Source of the DNA: Cognatiluteimonas weifangensis
Lineage (GTDB): Bacteria > Pseudomonadota > Gammaproteobacteria > Xanthomonadales > Xanthomonadaceae
NCBI RefSeq assembly: GCF_003416885.1
Contig: NZ_QVPD01000016.1
Span: forward strand, 1 to 49,640
Length of the DNA: 49,640 bases
Direction: 5' to 3'
Shown here: piece after piece, positions 44,862 through 49,640 of the stretch
Layout of the letters: each line of letters begins with the position of its first letter
Position numbering within the stretch: the stretch's first letter is position 1
Translations under genes and position numbers: made by a program
Notes under the pieces: model-generated
Told to the model about the DNA's origin: nothing
The model's database searches: none
What the model saw: the letters and a program-made list of their open reading frames with translations, nothing else

Positions 44862-46235
44862 TCAGAAGCTGTACTTGACGTGGGTGTGCAGGCGGCGCAG
44901 GTCGCCGTCGGCCTCGCCTTCCAGCGAGCGCCGGCCCCAGATCAGTTCGGCGCCCACGTCCAGCTTCGGGAACGGCGAATAGATCAGGTTGGCGTGCCAG
45001 GACTGCGAGCGTTCGGTGACCGACAATCCGGTGAGCGCGCGGTCGTTGTCGAAATGCGCCATCGAATAGAACAAATTGCCGCGCAGCTTCGGCGAGAACA
45101 CGTGGCGCCATGCCGCGAACGCGCCGTAGCCGTCGATCGCCTCCAGGTCGCCGGCGGCGTCGAGCACGGTGTCGCTGGCGATGCCCAGGCCCAGGTAGCG
45201 GCCGATGCCGCGGCCGCCGCTGGCCATGTAGCGGATGTCGTCGCGCGGGCCGAGGTTGACCTTGCCCGAGACGCTGAGGGCGGCGCCGCTGCCGCTGTCG
45301 TCGATGCCGGTGGCCGGGTTCTGGTAGCGGTACTGGCGCAGCAGCGCGGCGACGGTGAAGTGGCCCCAGTCGCCCTTGGTCAGCCAGCGCGCGGTCAGGT
45401 CCGGCACGTTGTTGTCGTCGCTGCTGATGCGCGCGCCGGCGCCCAGGTACGGGGTGACGGTGGTTTCCGGATTCTCGACGGAGAACGACCATGGCCCGGT
45501 CGTGTAGCGCAGCTGCGCCTGGCGCACGAAGATCGTGCCTTCGGTGGGGCCGACGAAGTCGACCGCGTCCGGCAGCGCCGCCACGTCCTGGAAGTTGGAC
45601 CAGGTCTGCCCGGCCAGCCACTTGCCGAATCCCACGTAGGCGTGGCGCACGGTCAGGCCGTGGGTGTTGGTGGCGACCTCGTTGCCGAGGAACGCGTTGC
45701 TGCCGCCGCCGTACAGGTCGAATTCCAGGTACGCCTTGACCTTGTCGCCGGACTCCAGGTCGGTGTCGGCGGCGAACCAGAAGCGCGAGAACTGCGCGCC
45801 GAAATCGGCGTCGGTGCCCTCGTTGGCGCCGCCCACCGGGATCGCCGAGGGCACGTAGAACATGCGGCCGACGCTGCCGTCGGCGATCTCGCCGTCGGTG
45901 GTGTCGGTCAGCATCGCGTCCAGCTTGATGAAGCCGCCGTAGGAGAAGCGGGTGCCGGCCGCGGCACCGGGGACGATCGGCGTGGCCTGGATGCCGGGCT
46001 TGGCGGCCGCGGGCTGCGGTTGCGCCGCCTGCGCCGCGCGCACGGCCTCGACCTGGACCTGCGCCTGCTGCTGCTGTGCGACCAGCTGCTGCACCAGTTG
46101 TTCCAGCTGGGCGACGCGGGCCTCGAGTTCGCGCTCCTTGTCGGTTTCGGCCAGGGCCAGGCCCGGCAGCAGCAGCGCGATCAGGAGTGCAGCCGCGAGC
46201 GGCTGCCGGTGACGGTTTGCATCGACGGGGGTCAT
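44862..46235 (-). CDS. DcaP-like outer-membrane porin with N-terminal coiled coil
   Basis: A 457-residue outer-membrane protein. Signal peptide [20 protein letters not shown] (cleavage near LALA-E 29-30), then a trimerising coiled coil about 33-70 ([20 protein letters not shown]), a linker, and a beta barrel (from about 88: [15 protein letters not shown]) ending HTHVKYSF with terminal Phe. The Gly-Phe-Ile-Lys-Leu-Asp opening and the coiled coil match DcaP-type trimeric porins for dicarboxylates and similar compounds. The ATG follows GGAGG at 5 bp. First gene of a porin-MFS operon. Confidence 0.88.
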   Translation of the reverse strand: MTPVDANRHRQPLAAALLIALLLPGLALAETDKERELEARVAQLEQLVQQLVAQQQQAQVQVEAVRAAQAAQPQPAAAKPGIQATPIVPGAAAGTRFSYGGFIKLDAMLTDTTDGEIADGSVGRMFYVPSAIPVGGANEGTDADFGAQFSRFWFAADTDLESGDKVKAYLEFDLYGGGSNAFLGNEVATNTHGLTVRHAYVGFGKWLAGQTWSNFQDVAALPDAVDFVGPTEGTIFVRQAQLRYTTGPWSFSVENPETTVTPYLGAGARISSDDNNVPDLTARWLTKGDWGHFTVAALLRQYRYQNPATGIDDSGSGAALSVSGKVNLGPRDDIRYMASGGRGIGRYLGLGIASDTVLDAAGDLEAIDGYGAFAAWRHVFSPKLRGNLFYSMAHFDNDRALTGLSVTERSQSWHANLIYSPFPKLDVGAELIWGRRSLEGEADGDLRRLHTHVKYSF

Positions 46236-46413
46236 GGTCCCTCCACGGGCGGCGTGCGGATGCACGGGCCGAGCGTGCACGTGCCGGGGGGGGGCCGCCT
46301 ATTCGCCATTCGTCGAAGCCGGGCGCGGTTTCGACCAATGTCTAAGGCCGCTTCTTCACGCCGTCGACGGCGCTTGCGGCACACTGGTGGCCCCCTTTCA
46401 TGGAGCCGCGCGC
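46236..46413. promoter_or_regulatory. divergent control region between porin-MFS and acs
   Basis: This 178-bp region drives the leftward porin-MFS operon and the rightward acs gene. It holds a G9 run (46286-46294), about 50 bp upstream of the porin ATG, and an inverted repeat GTCGAA (46312-46317) / TTCGAC (46330-46335), a possible operator. No near-consensus -35/-10 pair was seen. GGAG sits about 10 bp before the acs ATG. Confidence 0.4.
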
Positions 46414-48363
<1,950 letters not shown>

Positions 48364-48447
48364 CGTGCCGCGCCGGCCTGCGCGCGGCCCGCCCGGGCCG
48401 GTGCCTCCGGTCCGGTCGCCGCGCGGGCGCCGGGGAGGGAGATGCGC

Positions 48448-49116
48448 ATGCCGACGCTGTTGATCGCCGACGACCACCCGCTGTTCCGCGAGGCCCTGCG
48501 CGGCGCGATCGCGCGCGTGCTGCCCGAGGCGCGGCTGTGCGAAGCCGACGGCGTCGCCGCGCTCAACGCCCTGGTGGAGCGCGAATCCGACGCCGACCTG
48601 CTGCTGCTGGATCTGACCATGCCCGGCGCGCAGGGCTTCAGCGAGCTGGTGCACCTGCGCGCGCTGCACCCGCAGCTGCCGATCGTGGTGGTGTCCGCGC
48701 GCGAGGAGCCGGCGGTGATGCGGCGTGCGCTGGACCACGGCGCGGTCGGCTTCATCCCCAAGTCCGCCGACGCCGCCACCCTTGGCGCCGCGCTTGCGGC
48801 GGTGCTCGCGGGCGACCGCTGGGCGCCGGCCGGCGCGCTGCAGGCCCCGGCCGCCAGCGCCGACGAACAGGCCGTGGCGCAGCGCGTGCGCGAGCTCACG
48901 CCGCAGCAGTTCCGGGTGCTGCAGATGCTCGGCGCCGGGCTGCTGAACAAGCAGATCGCGTTCGAGCTGGGCGTGTCGGAGGCCACGGTGAAGGCGCACA
49001 TGACCGCGATCCTGCGCAAGCTCGGCGCCAGCAACCGTACCCAGGCGGTGCTGATCGCCGGCAAGCTCGCGCTGGACCCCGGCGCGGTGGTGCCGCCGCC
49101 GGAAGAAGCGGACTAG
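48448..49116 (+). CDS. NarL/LuxR-family response regulator
   Basis: A 222-residue response regulator. The receiver (about 1-120) has LLIADDHPLF (acidic pocket), phosphoacceptor D55 in LLLLDLTMPG, VSARE and K105 in GFIPKSAD. The C-terminus (about 145-215) is a GerE-type helix-turn-helix: RELTPQQFRVLQMLGAGLLN, KQIAFELGVSEATVKAHMTA, RKLGASNRTQAV. ATG 48448 is chosen because GGGGAGGGAG ends 7 bp upstream; ATG 48442 would be too close. No histidine kinase is in view. It lies 84 bp downstream of acs, so regulation of acetate use is a reasonable guess. Confidence 0.92.
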   Translation: MPTLLIADDHPLFREALRGAIARVLPEARLCEADGVAALNALVERESDADLLLLDLTMPGAQGFSELVHLRALHPQLPIVVVSAREEPAVMRRALDHGAVGFIPKSADAATLGAALAAVLAGDRWAPAGALQAPAASADEQAVAQRVRELTPQQFRVLQMLGAGLLNKQIAFELGVSEATVKAHMTAILRKLGASNRTQAVLIAGKLALDPGAVVPPPEEAD

Positions 49117-49323
49117 TCGTGTAAACCCGTTTCGTCGTTCCGTGGGGCGCGGGAGATCGGGCCGGGAGTGCGGCCAGCCGGTGGAGACGCCGGCCGGGTG
49201 TCCGGAGCTGTCGTTGGACCGCGCTGGGTCACGCGAAGGCTGGTCGTACGAGTCGCTCGGAGGGAGGTCGGAAGCGTCGTCGTCATCCCGCGAAAGTGGG
49301 TCGAAGACCATCCCTGTCCTCGT

Positions 49324-49640
49324 GAGATCGGCATTGGAGGCAGTCGCCGCCCGGCGGGCTGGGGGTGCTGCGCCCTCGTGACGATGTCCTGTCTTTAAGT
49401 CGGGCCGTGGACCATCGGTGGCCTGCGCTCGAGAGATCGGCTTCGGCAGGAGTCGCCGCCTGGCGGGCTGGGGGTGCTGCGCCCTCGTGACGATGTCCTG
49501 TCTTTAAGTGGAGCCGTGGACCATCGGTGGCCTGCGCTCGAGAGATCGGCTTCGGCAGGAGTCGCCGCCCGGCGGGCTGGGGGTGCTGCGCCCTCCTGAC
49601 GACCTCCTGTCTTTAAGTCGGGTCGTGGACCCTCCATGGT
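49324..49640. repeat. repeat cluster C: tandem 109-bp family-2 units, cut by window edge
   Basis: Units begin GAGATCGG at 49324, 49433 and 49542, an exact 109-bp period. Each carries a GTCGCCGCCYGGCGGGCTGG block, GCGCCCTCNTGACGA, CTGTCTTTAAGT and, in the first two, GTGGACCATCGGTGGCCTGC. The third changes to GTGGACCCTCCATGGT at the window end, matching the loop of palindrome P2 in cluster A, so a P2 hinge probably follows. It lies downstream of the response regulator; 49117-49323 holds no recognisable feature. Orientation is the same as cluster B. Confidence 0.9.

Noticed and set aside
49324..49640. Tandem 109-bp array as a CRISPR
   Set aside because: Units are contiguous, with no short repeat/unique spacer alternation and no cas genes nearby.

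Overview
The window is GC-rich (by eye near 70%), densely coded gammaproteobacterial chromosome. Gene content and protein style (tatABC with an RDD protein, a TIGR02999-type sigma factor beside a TPR kinase, a thymidine kinase lacking zinc ligands, DcaP-like porin, M13 lipoprotein peptidase, abundant intergenic hairpin repeats) suggest Xanthomonadaceae/Lysobacteraceae (Lysobacter, Luteimonas, Xanthomonas group). The genus is an inference.

Layout. 0-1.3 kb: the intI end of a chromosomal integron. A complete integron integrase reads rightward. A GTTAGGC core site and a possible first cassette ORF read leftward off the window edge. 1.4-10.6 kb: a leftward cluster glyQ-glyS-tamA-tamB (glycyl-tRNA synthetase, then the TAM outer-membrane/envelope transport machinery). 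10.8-12.4 kb: a class I amidotransferase and a membrane protein. 12.4-13.45 kb: repeat cluster A. 13.45-16.6 kb: leftward tatA-tatB-tatC-RDD and a SYLF lipid-binding protein. 16.8-24.7 kb: hemH, hydrolase, lipoprotein, YgjP-type metallopeptidase, rdgC, ttcA, YdcH-like protein, LuxR-type regulator and an unknown. 24.7-28.4 kb: plsB and a lipoprotein. 28.4-29.4 kb: repeat cluster B, a mirror image of cluster A. 29.5-33.2 kb: P4-type phosphatase, Rep helicase, thymidine kinase. 33.2-36.9 kb: a Ser/Thr kinase with TPR region, three 87-bp hairpin repeats and an ECF sigma factor. 37-40.8 kb: mutM, acyl desaturase, EF-hand protein, esterase-like hydrolase. 40.9-46.2 kb: M13 peptidase and a porin-MFS operon. 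46.4-49.1 kb: acs and a NarL/LuxR response regulator, probably an acetate/carboxylate uptake and activation locus together with the divergent porin-MFS pair. 49.3 kb-end: repeat cluster C, cut by the window edge.

The most unusual material is: (1) three copies of a composite non-coding repeat. In A and B two complete long-stem palindromes with an ATCCAT (or ATGGAT) centre or loop lie next to tandem ~103-109 bp units; C enters the same layout before the edge. A/B are in inverted and B/C in direct orientation. (2) A low-GC in-frame insertion of about 50 codons in the essential glyS gene. (3) An ECF sigma factor with a threonine inside the region that normally carries the acidic DAED motif, beside a receptor-like kinase, fitting kinase-controlled sigma activation. 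(4) The integron platform at the left edge. Everything here was read by eye; no searches or folding programs were run.
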